Shown here: positions 52,196 to 64,000 of the stretch, in pieces
Position numbering within the stretch: the first letter of the stretch is position 1
Layout of the letters: every line of letters begins with the position of its first letter
Assembly (NCBI RefSeq): GCF_037203705.1
Contig: NZ_JBBCAT010000001.1
Coordinates: 2,887,418-2,951,417 of the forward strand
Source: Prosthecomicrobium sp. N25
Lineage (GTDB): Bacteria > Pseudomonadota > Alphaproteobacteria > Rhizobiales > Ancalomicrobiaceae
Reading direction: 5' to 3'
Length of the DNA stretch: 64,000 nucleotides
Notes under the pieces: model-generated
Databases searched by the model: none
What the model was told of the DNA's origin: nothing
Seen by the model: only the letters and a program-made list of their open reading frames with translations
Position numbers and translations under genes: made by a program

Positions 52196-53536
52196 ATGAT
52201 GCGCCTCCTCGCGACCGAGGAGACCGGCAGCGTCGCGGCGCTGGCGGCGTGGGGATTCGTGGCCGTTCTCGCCGTGGCAGCGGGCTTCGCGTCCTGGCAA
52301 TACGCCCCGCCGACCCGGGCGTCGCGGCCGCTGGATGCGATCGAGACGACGGGGGCGATCCCGCGGCCCCAGCCGGTCCGTCCCGGCGCGCAGCCGCCGC
52401 CCGCCGCCGACCCCGGGGCCGGCCTGCAGCGCGACCTGGAACAGATCCGACAGGAGATTGCGGACCTCAGGCGCCTGATCGGGAGGACCGACCAGAGATC
52501 CGATCTCCTCGCCCGCCGCGTCGGGCAGCTCGAGGATCAGGCGGCCGTGCTCGCCAACGGCCTCGCCGACCTCGCCGGCGGGCGCACCGGAACGATCGAC
52601 AAGCGACCTGCCGCTGCCGCCCCCGAGCCGCCAAGGACCGATACGCAGAAGCCCGAGCCTCAGCCGGAGGCCGCGCCGCGCATCGGCCCGCGCACCAGTC
52701 TGGAGCCGGAGCCGCGGGCCGACGCGATGCCGGCCGCGACGGCCAACGCCTCCCCGTCGACCTCCAGCGCGGCCCCGGCCACTCCACCCGCCCCTGCGGC
52801 CGTGCCGTCCGCGGCAGCGCCCGTCCCGGTCCGCACGGTGGCGATCGATCCGGGCCCGCCGCCCTCCCCGCCGTCGCAAGCCTCCCCGCCTGCCGCCCAG
52901 GTCGCAGCACCGACGCCGCATGCTCCGGAGGCGTCGCCGCCCGCCCCGCCGCAAGCCGCTCCGCCGCGTCCGGCCGGGGCCATGGCCGCTCACGAGCAGC
53001 CCGTTCCGTCGGGCCCCCCGGCAGGGCCGGGCCCGATGGCCGGGCCATCCGTTCCGGCTCCGCCCGCGGGCGGCGGGCCCTCCGTGTCGCCCGCTGCAGC
53101 GGGCCAACCGGCGGTCCAGGCCGCTCCGGCGCCGGCCGATCCCGGCAAGGCGCGTCCGGCGGCGCGGCCGAACCAGGTGCCGACCATCTCGATCGGCAAC
53201 AAGACGCAGATCGCGGAGCGGCCGGGCCCGCCGACACCACTCGTGCCGCCGGCGGCCCCGCCGACTCGCATCGACTACGGCGTCGACCTCGGCGGCTTCC
53301 GCAACCTGCCATCCCTGCGCAAGGCCTGGTCGGACCTCGACGGGAAGGCGCCGCGGCTGACGCGCTCCTATGCACCGCTCGCCCAGGTCAAGGAGAACGA
53401 CGAGAGCCTCGAGGTCCGGCTGATCGCGGGCCCGTTCCCGTCCTCGGCAGAGGCGGCGAAATACTGCAAGCAGGCCCAGTCGGCCGGCATCCCTTGTGCG
53501 CCGGCCGCCTATGCCGGCCAGCCGACCGGGCGCTAG
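52196..53536 (+). CDS. Membrane-anchored Pro/Ala-rich protein with SPOR-like C-terminus
   Basis: 446 residues from the ATG at 52196. An N-terminal transmembrane helix (about 13-33, VAALAAWGFVAVLAVAAGF) is followed by a coiled-coil segment (DLEQIRQEIADLRRLIGR, about 80-125) and a long Pro/Ala-rich linker (about 140-365). The C-terminal ~75 residues (DYGVDLGGFRNLPSLRKAW, then EVRLIAGPFPSSAEAAKYCK) resemble a SPOR peptidoglycan-binding fold. The architecture suggests a periplasmic envelope protein tied to septal or denuded peptidoglycan. Upstream in-frame ATG codons give no better start. Confidence 0.7.
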   Translation: MMRLLATEETGSVAALAAWGFVAVLAVAAGFASWQYAPPTRASRPLDAIETTGAIPRPQPVRPGAQPPPAADPGAGLQRDLEQIRQEIADLRRLIGRTDQRSDLLARRVGQLEDQAAVLANGLADLAGGRTGTIDKRPAAAAPEPPRTDTQKPEPQPEAAPRIGPRTSLEPEPRADAMPAATANASPSTSSAAPATPPAPAAVPSAAAPVPVRTVAIDPGPPPSPPSQASPPAAQVAAPTPHAPEASPPAPPQAAPPRPAGAMAAHEQPVPSGPPAGPGPMAGPSVPAPPAGGGPSVSPAAAGQPAVQAAPAPADPGKARPAARPNQVPTISIGNKTQIAERPGPPTPLVPPAAPPTRIDYGVDLGGFRNLPSLRKAWSDLDGKAPRLTRSYAPLAQVKENDESLEVRLIAGPFPSSAEAAKYCKQAQSAGIPCAPAAYAGQPTGR

Positions 53537-53554
53537 GCCAGGGCGGCCCGGCCC

Positions 53555-54382
53555 TCAGCTCTTGGCGAGGCGGTCGAAGGCGACCAGGGTCTCGAGCAGG
53601 CCGGCCATGTCCTTCAGATGGACCATGTTGGGGCCGTCCGAGGGGGCCCGGTCGGGGTCCTGGTGGGTCTCAATGAAGACACCGGCCACCCCGACCGCGA
53701 CTGCGGCACGGGCGAGCACCGGCACCATGCGGCGGTCGCCCCCCGACGAGGTCCCCTGCCCGCCCGGCTGCTGCACCGAGTGGGTGGCGTCGAAGATCAC
53801 GGGGGCGCCGGTCTCGGCCATGATCGGCAGGGCGCGCATGTCCGAGACGAGGGTGTTGTAGCCGAAGCTCGCGCCGCGCTCGGTCAGCAGCACGTTCGGA
53901 TTGCCCGCGCCGGTGATCTTCGCAGCGACGTTTTTCATGTCCCAGGGGGCGAGGAACTGGCCCTTCTTGACGTTCACGACCCGGCCGGTCTGCGCCGCCG
54001 CGACCAGCAGGTCCGTCTGGCGGCACAGGAAGGCGGGGATCTGGAGGATGTCGACCACCTCGGCGACCGGCGCGCACTGGGCGGCGTCGTGCACGTCGGT
54101 GAGCGTCGGCAGGCCCAGCGTCTCCCTGATCTCGGCGAAGACCGGCAGCGCCGCGGCCATGCCCATGCCGCGCTGGGCGTTGAGGCTGGTCCGGTTGGCC
54201 TTGTCGTAGGACGTCTTGTAGACGAGGCCGATGCCGATCCGGCCGGCGATCTCCTTCAAGGCGGACGCCATCTCCAGCGCGTGGGCGCGGCTCTCCATCT
54301 GGCAGGGTCCGGCGATGAGCGCGAGCGGAAGACGGTTGCCGAAGCGGACGGGGCCGACGACGACGGTCTCATGGGGCGACAT
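53555..54382 (-). CDS. kdsA: 3-deoxy-D-manno-octulosonate 8-phosphate synthase
   Basis: Condenses PEP with arabinose 5-phosphate to KDO-8-phosphate for lipopolysaccharide. It has 275 residues with [27 protein letters not shown], the PEP loop [33 protein letters not shown] and [18 protein letters not shown]. The start at 54382 begins [15 protein letters not shown]; a longer open frame upstream has no homology. pyrG-kdsA are often adjacent in Rhizobiales; here three small genes intervene. Confidence 0.95.
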   Translation of the reverse strand: MSPHETVVVGPVRFGNRLPLALIAGPCQMESRAHALEMASALKEIAGRIGIGLVYKTSYDKANRTSLNAQRGMGMAAALPVFAEIRETLGLPTLTDVHDAAQCAPVAEVVDILQIPAFLCRQTDLLVAAAQTGRVVNVKKGQFLAPWDMKNVAAKITGAGNPNVLLTERGASFGYNTLVSDMRALPIMAETGAPVIFDATHSVQQPGGQGTSSGGDRRMVPVLARAAVAVGVAGVFIETHQDPDRAPSDGPNMVHLKDMAGLLETLVAFDRLAKS

Positions 54383-54458
54383 GGCGATTCCGTTCGTTCC
54401 TGACTGGGACAGTGCCCGGACGCATACGCGCTTCCGGCCTCCGGCGCCAGCGCCGGCT

Positions 54459-55361
54459 TCAGCCGGCACCGCTCGCCGGCTCGAACGCGACCGTGACGCC
54501 GTGCAGGGCCGCGGCCGGCACGACCAGCGTGCCGGCATGCTCCATCGGGGCGAGCGCCGAGGCATGGAGGTGGCCGCGGGCGGCCTCGAGGTCCCGGACC
54601 GCGATGCGGAGGGCCGCGATGGAGAGCGCCTCCGATCCGCCGAGCGGCGGCTCCAGCCCGTAGCGGAAATGGAAGCCCTGGGGGGTAAGGACCTCAATCG
54701 CACCGCGCGGGGTCGCGATCTCCAGTCCGTAGCCGGTCATGTGGAGGGTCCGGGTGCCGACGAAGGCCGACAGGAAGGCGTGGTGGTCGGCCGGATCGCG
54801 GGCCGTCAGGGTCACGGCTGCGATCCCGACCGCACCGTTGGCGTGCCTCTGGTAGGCCGGGCGCCAGAAATTCTCGGGGAAATGCTGGCGGCAGGTGAAG
54901 AAGCCGGCTTCCGAGGGCGAGGCGGAGGTCGCCGGCCCGGGCATCGCGAAGGCGAGACTGAAGGCGACCGTGCGGACCTCGCCACCCGGCCCGGTGGCGG
55001 CGCGCTCGAAGTCGAAGCGCTCGAAGGTGGTCAGGCCGAGGGCGCCGTACTCGGCGATGTCGCGGTCGGAATCCCCCGATTCCAGGACGAGCATCGACGC
55101 ACCCTCGCGCCGGGCCAGGAAGTCGCGGTTGAAGGCGCCGAAGGAGAAGCGGCCCGGGGTGGGGTCCGGGATCAGCGCCGGCCGGTCGACGGCCAGGATC
55201 TCCAGGAAGGCACCGTCGAACTGGACGAGGCGATTGCAGGTCCCCCAGGGGTGGCGGGCGGCCGGGGTCAGCGTGAAGCCGAGCCGCTCCCAGGATTCCG
55301 CCCCGGCGTCCAGGTCGTGGACGGGCAGGACGACGTGGTCGATGCCGCGCGGACCCGACAT
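54459..55361 (-). CDS. VOC-superfamily glyoxalase-like protein
   Basis: 300-residue protein of the glyoxalase-like domain type. The N-terminal motif [20 protein letters not shown] supplies a metal-ligand His, and further metal-site candidates are in [15 protein letters not shown] second beta-alpha-beta-beta-beta half spans about 160-280. Enzyme activity is not predictable. It starts one base after the stop of the DUF350 gene, so the two are co-transcribed. Confidence 0.75.
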   Translation of the reverse strand: MSGPRGIDHVVLPVHDLDAGAESWERLGFTLTPAARHPWGTCNRLVQFDGAFLEILAVDRPALIPDPTPGRFSFGAFNRDFLARREGASMLVLESGDSDRDIAEYGALGLTTFERFDFERAATGPGGEVRTVAFSLAFAMPGPATSASPSEAGFFTCRQHFPENFWRPAYQRHANGAVGIAAVTLTARDPADHHAFLSAFVGTRTLHMTGYGLEIATPRGAIEVLTPQGFHFRYGLEPPLGGSEALSIAALRIAVRDLEAARGHLHASALAPMEHAGTLVVPAAALHGVTVAFEPASGAG

Positions 55362-55362
55362 C

Positions 55363-55782
55363 TCAGACCGCCATCGCGGCGGCGTTCAGGATGCCGCCGG
55401 TCAGGGACACGGCGCCGAGGAACAGGCCCGCGGAGACTTCGCCCTTCTCGATCCGAGAGCTGACGTCCCGAAGCAGGGCGAGGCGCACGATCCAATAGAC
55501 GACGACCTGGATCAGGATGGCGATCACGGCCCAGACCAGGAACTCCGCCAGCGCACGCGAGTGCATGGCCGCGGAGGCGAGCGGCAGCGCGTAGCCGATC
55601 ATGCTTCCCCCGAAGGCGATCGCCGCCGCCGGATTGCCGGCCCGGATGAGCGCCAGTTCGTCATGGGCGGTGGCGATCCCGTAGACGGCCGAGTAGATCC
55701 CCACCATGCCGATCGACAAGCCGACATAGACGAGAAACGGCCCGAGCCCCTGCAGGCTGTCGGTCACCAGCGAGACATCCAT
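55363..55782 (-). CDS. DUF350 family membrane protein
   Basis: 139-residue integral membrane protein with four hydrophobic helices (about 13-35, 50-72, 82-105 and 115-137). The sequence FLVYVGLSIGMVGIYSAVYG, then IAFGGSMIGYALPLASA, is typical of the DUF350/YjfL family. I prefer the ATG at 55782 (MDVSLVTDSL) over the ATG five codons earlier, which has no ribosome site. It forms an operon with the VOC gene. Function is unknown. Confidence 0.8.
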   Translation of the reverse strand: MDVSLVTDSLQGLGPFLVYVGLSIGMVGIYSAVYGIATAHDELALIRAGNPAAAIAFGGSMIGYALPLASAAMHSRALAEFLVWAVIAILIQVVVYWIVRLALLRDVSSRIEKGEVSAGLFLGAVSLTGGILNAAAMAV

Positions 55783-55947
55783 TCCTCGTCCCCCCATCGT
55801 CGCGCGTCGCGGTCCCGTTCTAGCCGAGGCGGGTCAAACCGCAAAGCGCCGACCCTGTTCCCCGGGTAACAGCCCCGCCCTGTCGGCAAGCCTACCGTCC
55901 CCCCAGATGGCGGCACGAGCCGGCCGCCGGGGACGGGAGACGGGACG

Positions 55948-56094
55948 ATGAACGCGATCAGGTACGTGGCGGCGGGCGGGGCGATCTACGGCGGGTTCTT
56001 CGGGTTCTTCTCGGCGGTGTTCGCGGCCGCGCATCCGGTCGCCGTCAATGCGCCGGCGAAGCCCGTGATCCAGTTCGTGCTGGCGATGCTGTGA
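55948..56094 (+). CDS. 48-aa membrane peptide
   Basis: Small ORF starting MNAIRYVAAGGAIYGGFFGF with a Gly/Phe-rich hydrophobic helix (about 7-27) and a short polar tail. GGGAGACGGG precedes the ATG at 55948. It is divergent from the DUF350 gene and its stop lies 13 bases from the pyrG stop. No family recognised. Confidence 0.5.
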   Translation: MNAIRYVAAGGAIYGGFFGFFSAVFAAAHPVAVNAPAKPVIQFVLAML

Positions 56095-56106
56095 GCGGGC
56101 CGGCCG

Positions 56107-57858
<1,752 letters not shown>

Positions 57859-57936
57859 TCACGGGGCGCGTGGGGGGTGGCCCGAACGGCCCGTCCCTGC
57901 CCGCGCCCGCCGGCGCGCTGCCGCGCCCGAAGAAGA

Positions 57937-57959
57937 AGCGGCGCCGTCTGCCGGCGCCG
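57937..57959 (-). terminator. Intrinsic terminator of secG
   Basis: Perfect 9-bp stem GCGGCGCCG/CGGCGCCGC with a 5-base loop, followed on the minus strand by TTCTTCTTC. It starts eight bases after the secG stop. Confidence 0.75.
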
Positions 57960-57967
57960 CCCGTGGT

Positions 57968-58360
57968 TCACTGCTGCGGCGCCGGGGCCGGCGCGGCCGG
58001 GCGCTGGAGCTGCTGCAGCTGGTCGAGGATGCCGCCGCCCTGGCCCGGCGCGGCGGGAGCCGGCGTGCCCGGGGCGGCCGGCGCACCCTGCCCGGCCGGC
58101 GGAGCGGCGCGGTCGAGGATGGAGGACGGCCGCTCGGTATGGCCGCCGGCGAGGATGGCCAGCACCAGGGAGGTCACGAAGAAGGCCGTCGCCAGAATGG
58201 CGGTGGCACGGGTCAGCACGTTGGCGGTGCCGCGGGATGACATGAGGCCGCCGCCCCCGCCGCCCATGCCGAGGGCGCCGCCCTCCGAGCGCTGCAGGAG
58301 CACGACGCCCACGAGCGCCGAAACGACCATCAGATGAATGACGATGATAACGGTTTCCAT
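57968..58360 (-). CDS. secG: Preprotein translocase subunit SecG
   Basis: 130-residue SecG, accessory to the SecYEG channel. Two helices (about 1-21 and 53-75) flank the conserved LLQRSEGGALGMGGG loop with FMSSRG-like LMSSRGTANVLTRAT. The C-terminal tail is Ala/Pro/Gly-rich, common in alphaproteobacterial SecG. It is in the usual tpiA-secG-pyrG order on the minus strand. Confidence 0.95.
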   Translation of the reverse strand: METVIIVIHLMVVSALVGVVLLQRSEGGALGMGGGGGGLMSSRGTANVLTRATAILATAFFVTSLVLAILAGGHTERPSSILDRAAPPAGQGAPAAPGTPAPAAPGQGGGILDQLQQLQRPAAPAPAPQQ

Positions 58361-58547
58361 CGATCGCCCAGATGTCTCCGCGCACGGCAGGGCCGCGGCG
58401 GACGATTGTGCAAGCCGAAAGCGTCCGGCCGGACCGTGACCGGCCCGTCCAGACGCTCACATGGGGAGCCGCGAACGGCGGCGCAAATTCGGGGGCCGTC
58501 TTACACGAGCTTTTCCACGAAGGCCAGAGCGCCGGACCGAAGGGCCG

Positions 58548-59294
58548 TCACCGGTAGGCGCCCGCGATCCCCAGGAAGTCCGCCGCCTTGAGGCTCGCGC
58601 CGCCGACGAGCGCGCCGTTCACGTTGTCGACGGAGAGAAGTTCGGTCGCGTTGGAGGGCTTCACCGAGCCGCCATAGAGGATGCGCACCCCGCGCCCGGC
58701 CCCGCCCAGCGTCGCGACCAGCCGCTCGCGGATGAAGGCGTGCATCTCCGCCACGTCGGCGGCGGTCGGGGTGAGGCCGGTGCCGATGGCCCAGACGGGC
58801 TCGTAGGCGACGACGAGGGTCTCCGCGGTGGCACCGTCCGGCAGGGACCCGGCGAGCTGGCCGCCGACCACCTCGAGGGCCTTGCCGGCCTCGCGCTCGG
58901 CCCGGGTCTCGCCGACGCAGACGATCGCCGCGAGGCCCGCCCGAAAGGCCGCCTCGGCCTTCGCCTTGACGGTGGCGTCCGTCTCGCCGTGGTCGGTGCG
59001 CCGCTCCGAATGGCCGACGATGACCGCCGTCCCGCCGGCGTCGCGGATCATCTCGGCGGCGATGTCGCCCGTATGGGCGCCGGACGACTTGGGATGGCAG
59101 TCCTGTCCGCCGATGGCGATGCCGGTGCCGGCGGCCGTCTCGGCGAAGAGCGCGAGGAGGGTCGCGGGCGGGCAGACCATGAGATCGACCTCGGCGGAGA
59201 GCGCGGCGTCGTAGCCCTCGGCCATGGCGCGGAGCTCCGCGGCGGCGGCCCTGAGCCCGTTCATCTTCCAGTTCCCGGCGACCAGCGGCTTCAT
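58548..59294 (-). CDS. tpiA: Triosephosphate isomerase
   Basis: 248-residue TIM barrel enzyme interconverting DHAP and glyceraldehyde 3-phosphate. Catalytic Lys in AGNWKMNG, His in [10 protein letters not shown], Glu in [10 protein letters not shown] and the C-terminal phosphate loop [11 protein letters not shown] are all present. It diverges from ppiD. Confidence 0.97.
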   Translation of the reverse strand: MKPLVAGNWKMNGLRAAAAELRAMAEGYDAALSAEVDLMVCPPATLLALFAETAAGTGIAIGGQDCHPKSSGAHTGDIAAEMIRDAGGTAVIVGHSERRTDHGETDATVKAKAEAAFRAGLAAIVCVGETRAEREAGKALEVVGGQLAGSLPDGATAETLVVAYEPVWAIGTGLTPTAADVAEMHAFIRERLVATLGGAGRGVRILYGGSVKPSNATELLSVDNVNGALVGGASLKAADFLGIAGAYR

Positions 59295-59408
59295 TCGACG
59301 CGCTCCTTCTTCCCTGCGGGCCAGCGGCGGTTCGGTAGCAGAAGCGGGACGGCGGCGCGAGCCCGCTTTTCGGCGGCCGGCGGCGCGGTTCCGGGTCGTT
59401 TGCCCGCC

Positions 59409-59437
59409 TTGCTCTCGCCGGACGCTCTCCCTATAGT
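59409..59437 (+). promoter_or_regulatory. Putative promoter of ppiD-trpE
   Basis: TTGCTC (59409-59414), 17-base spacer, TATAGT (59432-59437), 100 bases before the ppiD start in the divergent tpiA/ppiD gap. No Trp-rich leader peptide or attenuator hairpin was seen upstream of trpE. Confidence 0.5.
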
Positions 59438-59537
59438 CCGCGCCGCTCGCGGGGGCCCTCCCGCAGGTCGACGGATGCCGGAAAGAGTGGTCCCAGCCGG
59501 GCCGGCGGCATCCCCCTCAGGAACCGGTTCCGCCTCC

Positions 59538-61433
59538 ATGCTCGACGTCCTGCGCCGCAGTGCCTCCGGATGGGTCTCCAAGATCCTCCTCGCCTTCCTG
59601 ATCGTGAGCTTCGGCGTCTGGGGCATCGCCGACGTGTTCCGCGGCTTCGGCTCCACCACGGTCGCCGAGGTGGGGCACACGAAGATCAGCGCCGTCGAGT
59701 TCGATACCAACTATCGCCGGCAGATCGACCAGATCGGCCGGCAGCGCGGCCGGCCCATCTCGCGCGACGAGGCGCTGCGCGCGGGACTGCCGAACCAGCT
59801 TCTCAACCGGATGATCTCGGACGCCACGCTCAACGAGGCGGCGCGCCGATTCCGGCTCGGGGTGAGCGACGCCGAGGTGGTCCGCCAGATCCAGTCCGAC
59901 CCGACCTTCCAGCCCGCGGCCGGCCGTTTCGACCGGGGCCTTTTTGCCCGCACGCTGCAGCAGAACGGCTGGAGCGAGGACCAGTACGTGGCGCTCGCCC
60001 GCGAGGCGGCCAACCGCCAGCAGCTGATCGACGGGGTCGCGGGCGTGATGCCGGCGCCCAAGGTCCTGCTGGAGGCGCTGAACCAGTACCGCAACGAGGA
60101 GCGCGTCGTCTCCTACATCCGCCTGGAGCCCTCCGCGCTCGGCGAGATCGCCGATCCGGCGCCGGACGTGCTGCAGAAGTTCTTCGAGGAGCGCAAGGCG
60201 GCCTTCCGCGCCCCGGAGTACCGGAAGCTGGTGGTCCTCTCCATCGACCCGAAGAGCACCGCCAAGCCGCAGGACGTCACCGACGATGACGCCAAGGCCG
60301 TGTACGAGCGCTCCGCCGCCCGCTTCGGCGATCCGGAGAAGCGCCGTGTGGACCAGATCCCGTTCGACAAGCCGGAGGACGCCGAGGCCGCGGCCGAGAA
60401 GCTGAAGAGGGGCGCCTCCTTCGACGACCTCATGGCCGAGCGCAACCTCAAGAGCGAGGACGTCGACCTCGGCCTCCTGCCCAAGGCCGGATTCCTCGAC
60501 CCGGCTATCGGCGACGCGGCGTTCCGGCTCGAGAAGGCCGGTGACGTCAGCCAGCCGGTCAAGGGCCGGTTCCGGACCGTGATCCTCCGCCTCGGCGAGG
60601 TGAAGCCGGCCGGGCGCAAGCCTTTCGACGAGGTCAAGGCGCAGCTCAAGACCGAGATCGCGGAGGAGCGGGCCGGTGCCGAGATCCTCGGCCTCCACGA
60701 CCAGGTCGAGGACGCGCGCGCCGGCGGCGCCCGTCTCGAGGAGATCGCCAAGCGCTTCAAGCTGACCCCGGTCGCGGCCGAGGTCGACAAGACCGGCCTG
60801 CAGCCGGACGGGACCGAGCCGCGGGGCCTTCCCGAGCCGGCCAAGATCGTGGCGGCGGCCTTTGAGAGCGACGTGGGCGTCGAGAACGACACGCTCCAGC
60901 TCGGCACCAACGGCTTCATGTGGTTCGAGGTCACCGGCATCACGCCGGCGCGCGACCGCACGCTCGACGAGGTCAAGGACGACGTCACCGCCCGCTGGAA
61001 GGCCGAGCAGACCCGCACCGGGCTCGCCGCCAAGGCGGCCGAGCTGGTCGCCCGGCTCGAGAAGGGGGAGGACATCGAGGAGGTGGCCCGCTCGGTCGGC
61101 ACGGAGGCGAAGACCTCGCCCACGCTGAAGCGCGGCGAGCCGGCGGAAGGCCTGGCTGCCACTGTGGTCAACGCCGCCTTCGGGGGTCCCGAGGGCCATG
61201 TCGCCACCGTGCTCGCCGACAACGACGCCCGGGTCGTGCTGAAGGTGAAGGACGTCTCGGAGGTCGCCTTCTTCGGCGACTCCGATTCGACCAAGGCGGA
61301 GGCCAAGGAACTGGCCGGCGACATCCAGTCGACGCTGCTCGACCAGTATGTCCGCCAGCTCCGCGCCGAGATCCCGGCCACGGTCAACCAGCAGCTCGTC
61401 TCCCGCCTCGTCGGCACCAACCCGAACCAGTGA
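59538..61433 (+). CDS. ppiD: Peptidyl-prolyl isomerase PpiD (SurA_N/rotamase)
   Basis: 631-residue membrane-anchored periplasmic chaperone. The N-terminus MLDVLRRSASGWVSKILLAF includes a transmembrane helix (to about residue 32) typical of alphaproteobacterial PpiD. The SurA-like N-domain (about 40-150) is followed by a parvulin-type rotamase region (about 255-365) and a second SurA-like half. The start at 59538 removes an upstream open frame that is only tpiA antisense. trpE follows after 13 bases. Confidence 0.93.
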   Translation: MLDVLRRSASGWVSKILLAFLIVSFGVWGIADVFRGFGSTTVAEVGHTKISAVEFDTNYRRQIDQIGRQRGRPISRDEALRAGLPNQLLNRMISDATLNEAARRFRLGVSDAEVVRQIQSDPTFQPAAGRFDRGLFARTLQQNGWSEDQYVALAREAANRQQLIDGVAGVMPAPKVLLEALNQYRNEERVVSYIRLEPSALGEIADPAPDVLQKFFEERKAAFRAPEYRKLVVLSIDPKSTAKPQDVTDDDAKAVYERSAARFGDPEKRRVDQIPFDKPEDAEAAAEKLKRGASFDDLMAERNLKSEDVDLGLLPKAGFLDPAIGDAAFRLEKAGDVSQPVKGRFRTVILRLGEVKPAGRKPFDEVKAQLKTEIAEERAGAEILGLHDQVEDARAGGARLEEIAKRFKLTPVAAEVDKTGLQPDGTEPRGLPEPAKIVAAAFESDVGVENDTLQLGTNGFMWFEVTGITPARDRTLDEVKDDVTARWKAEQTRTGLAAKAAELVARLEKGEDIEEVARSVGTEAKTSPTLKRGEPAEGLAATVVNAAFGGPEGHVATVLADNDARVVLKVKDVSEVAFFGDSDSTKAEAKELAGDIQSTLLDQYVRQLRAEIPATVNQQLVSRLVGTNPNQ

Positions 61434-61446
61434 GCCGGACCGTCCG

Positions 61447-62964
61447 ATGCGTATCGAACCGGCCGAGGACGCCTTCCTCGACGCCCTCTCCGCCGGCCGG
61501 CCGACGGTCGCCTGGACCACGCTCGTCGCCGATCTCGAGACGCCCGTCTCGGCCTACCTGAAGCTCTGCGGCCGGCGGGACCACTGCTTCCTGCTCGAAT
61601 CGGTGGAGGGCGGCGCGGTGCGCGGCCGCTATTCGATGATCGGGCTCGATCCGGACCTGGTGTTCCGGGCAAAGGGCGAGGCGGGCGAGGTGAACCGCCG
61701 TTTCGCGCAGGACCGGCAGGCCTTCGAACCCGTGGAGGGCCGCTCGCTGGAGGCCCTGCGCCGGCTCATCCACGAGAGCGAGTTTCCGCTGCCCAAGGGC
61801 CTGCCGCCCATGGCGGCCGGCATGTTCGGCTATTTCGGCTACGACATGGTGCGGCAGATGGAGGAACTCGGCGCGCCGAAGGCCGATCCCGTGGGCATCC
61901 CCGACGCGATCCTGGTCCGGCCCCGGACCATCCTGGTCTTCGATGCGGTGAAGGACGAGATCACGGTCGTCACCCAGGCGCGCCCCGCCCCGGGGGTGAC
62001 GCCGGCGCAGGCCTATGCGCGCGCCGTCGACCGGTTGACCGAGGTGGTCGACACGCTCGACCGGCCGATCGACAAGGCGGCCTACGAACTCGGCGAGGTC
62101 TCGCTCGACGTGCCGATGGTCTCCAACACGTCGAAGGAGGCCTATTTCGACATGGTTGCGCGGGCAAAGGATTACATCCGCGCCGGCGACATCTTCCAGG
62201 TCGTGCTGTCCCAGCGCTTCGAGGCGCCCTTCTCGCTGCCGCCCTTCTCGCTCTACCGGGCGCTGCGGCGGGTGAACCCGGCGCCGTTCCTCTATTTCCT
62301 CGACTTCGGCAGCTTCGCGGTGGCCGGCTCCTCGCCGGAGATCCTGGTTCGCGTGCGCGACGGCGACGTGACCATCCGCCCGATCGCCGGCACGCGGCCG
62401 CGCGGCCGGACGCCCGAGGAGGACAAGGCGTTCGCCGCGGAGCTTCTCGCCGATCCGAAGGAACTCGCCGAGCATCTCATGCTGCTCGATCTCGGCCGCA
62501 ACGACGTCGGCCGCGTCGCGGAGATCGGGACCGTCAAGGTGACGGACAAATTCTTCCTCGAATACTACAGCCACGTGATGCACATCGTCTCGAACGTCAC
62601 CGGCCGGCTCGACCCCGCCCACGACGTGCTCGACGCGCTGGCCGCCGGCTTTCCGGCCGGCACGGTCTCGGGCGCCCCGAAGGTGCGCGCCATGGAGATC
62701 ATCGACGAGCTCGAGAGCGAGAAGCGCGGCCTTTACGCCGGCTGCGTCGGCTATTTCTCGGCCGACGGCGCGATGGACACCTGCATCTGCCTGCGCACGG
62801 CCATCGTGAAGGATGGCCGCATGTATGCCCAGGCCGGTGCCGGCATCGTGGCGGATTCGGTGCAGGAATCCGAGTACCAGGAGTGCGTCAACAAGGCCAA
62901 GGCCCTCTTCCGGGCCGCCGAGGAGGCCGTCCGCTTCGCCAGCGCGGCGGGGCGGCGCCAGTAG
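61447..62964 (+). CDS. trpE: Anthranilate synthase component I
   Basis: Converts chorismate to anthranilate using ammonia from TrpG. It has 505 residues with the chorismate-binding core SPEILVRVRDGDVTIRPIAG, DLGRNDVGRVAEIGTVKV and AGFPAGTVSGAPKVRAMEI. A feedback-site-like LLESVEGGAVRGRYSMIG lies in the N-domain. In related genomes ppiD-trpE-trpG-trpD-trpC is contiguous; here trpGDC is about 19 kb upstream. Confidence 0.97.
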   Translation: MRIEPAEDAFLDALSAGRPTVAWTTLVADLETPVSAYLKLCGRRDHCFLLESVEGGAVRGRYSMIGLDPDLVFRAKGEAGEVNRRFAQDRQAFEPVEGRSLEALRRLIHESEFPLPKGLPPMAAGMFGYFGYDMVRQMEELGAPKADPVGIPDAILVRPRTILVFDAVKDEITVVTQARPAPGVTPAQAYARAVDRLTEVVDTLDRPIDKAAYELGEVSLDVPMVSNTSKEAYFDMVARAKDYIRAGDIFQVVLSQRFEAPFSLPPFSLYRALRRVNPAPFLYFLDFGSFAVAGSSPEILVRVRDGDVTIRPIAGTRPRGRTPEEDKAFAAELLADPKELAEHLMLLDLGRNDVGRVAEIGTVKVTDKFFLEYYSHVMHIVSNVTGRLDPAHDVLDALAAGFPAGTVSGAPKVRAMEIIDELESEKRGLYAGCVGYFSADGAMDTCICLRTAIVKDGRMYAQAGAGIVADSVQESEYQECVNKAKALFRAAEEAVRFASAAGRRQ

Positions 62965-63040
62965 GCCGGGTCGGCCCCGCCCTACCCCGCAGCACGGTCG
63001 TGCCGTGCCGGGCGAGCGACGGGCTCCGGCCCGACGGTCC

Positions 63041-64000
<960 letters not shown>

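Noticed and set aside
53555-54703. Longer KdsA with about 107 extra N-terminal residues
   Set aside because: The extra part is antisense of the VOC gene region and has no homology; family alignment begins at the 54382 start.

Overview
This window comes from a high-GC alphaproteobacterium that makes bacteriochlorophyll a and a type-II photosynthetic reaction centre. It is probably a member of the Hyphomicrobiales/Rhizobiales. The phototrophy call rests on a near-complete half of a photosynthesis gene cluster. The order-level guess rests on an ExoR-like Sel1 protein, the NtrC C-terminus, OpgGH and the overall gene content, and is inference.

Region 1 (1-2.8 kb) holds the tail of a probable bchP, then ppsR and aerR on the minus strand. 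Region 2 (2.8-27.9 kb) is one unbroken plus-strand superoperon: bchF-bchN-bchB-bchH-bchL-bchM-lhaA-puhA-puhB-puhC-orf98-acsF-puhE-hemA-ispH-bchI-bchD-dxs-bchO-crtI-crtB-orf43. Most neighbours overlap by ATGA/GTGA. The operon covers precursor supply (HemA, Dxs, IspH), Mg insertion (BchHID, BchO), methylation (BchM), ring E closure (AcsF), protochlorophyllide reduction (BchLNB), 3-vinyl hydration (BchF), early carotenoid synthesis (CrtB, CrtI) and reaction centre/LH1 assembly (PuhABCE, LhaA). The aerR/bchF divergent region carries PpsR-type boxes, one covering the -35 hexamer of the likely bchF promoter.

Region 3 (27.9-39.9 kb) holds an exported Cys-containing protein, a 3-oxoadipyl-CoA thiolase, opgGH for periplasmic glucans, a YaiI/YqxD-family gene preceded by a 25-codon mini-ORF with a perfect Shine-Dalgarno, a dctS-dctR two-component pair facing an orphan dctP, and an uncharacterised exported protein. 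Region 4 (40.0-42.4 kb) is trpG-trpD-trpC. trpE lies about 19 kb away, behind ppiD.

Region 5 (42.4-47.5 kb) looks like eroded accessory DNA around a tRNA-Lys(UUU). It holds a fossil GMC-oxidoreductase C-terminus, a G13 tract, a nucleotidyltransferase overlapping a frameshifted zinc-ribbon gene, an exported orphan of lower GC, an N-terminally shortened amidase, an intact amidase paralogue and a small companion ORF.

Region 6 (47.5-64 kb) is mostly chromosomal core: an EamA transporter, a GST, exoR overlapping ilvD, a Pro-rich membrane-anchored protein, kdsA, a VOC protein, a DUF350 protein, a 48-aa membrane peptide, pyrG, secG, tpiA, ppiD-trpE and the 3' two thirds of ntrC. I saw no CRISPR array, insertion sequence, prophage or rRNA gene.
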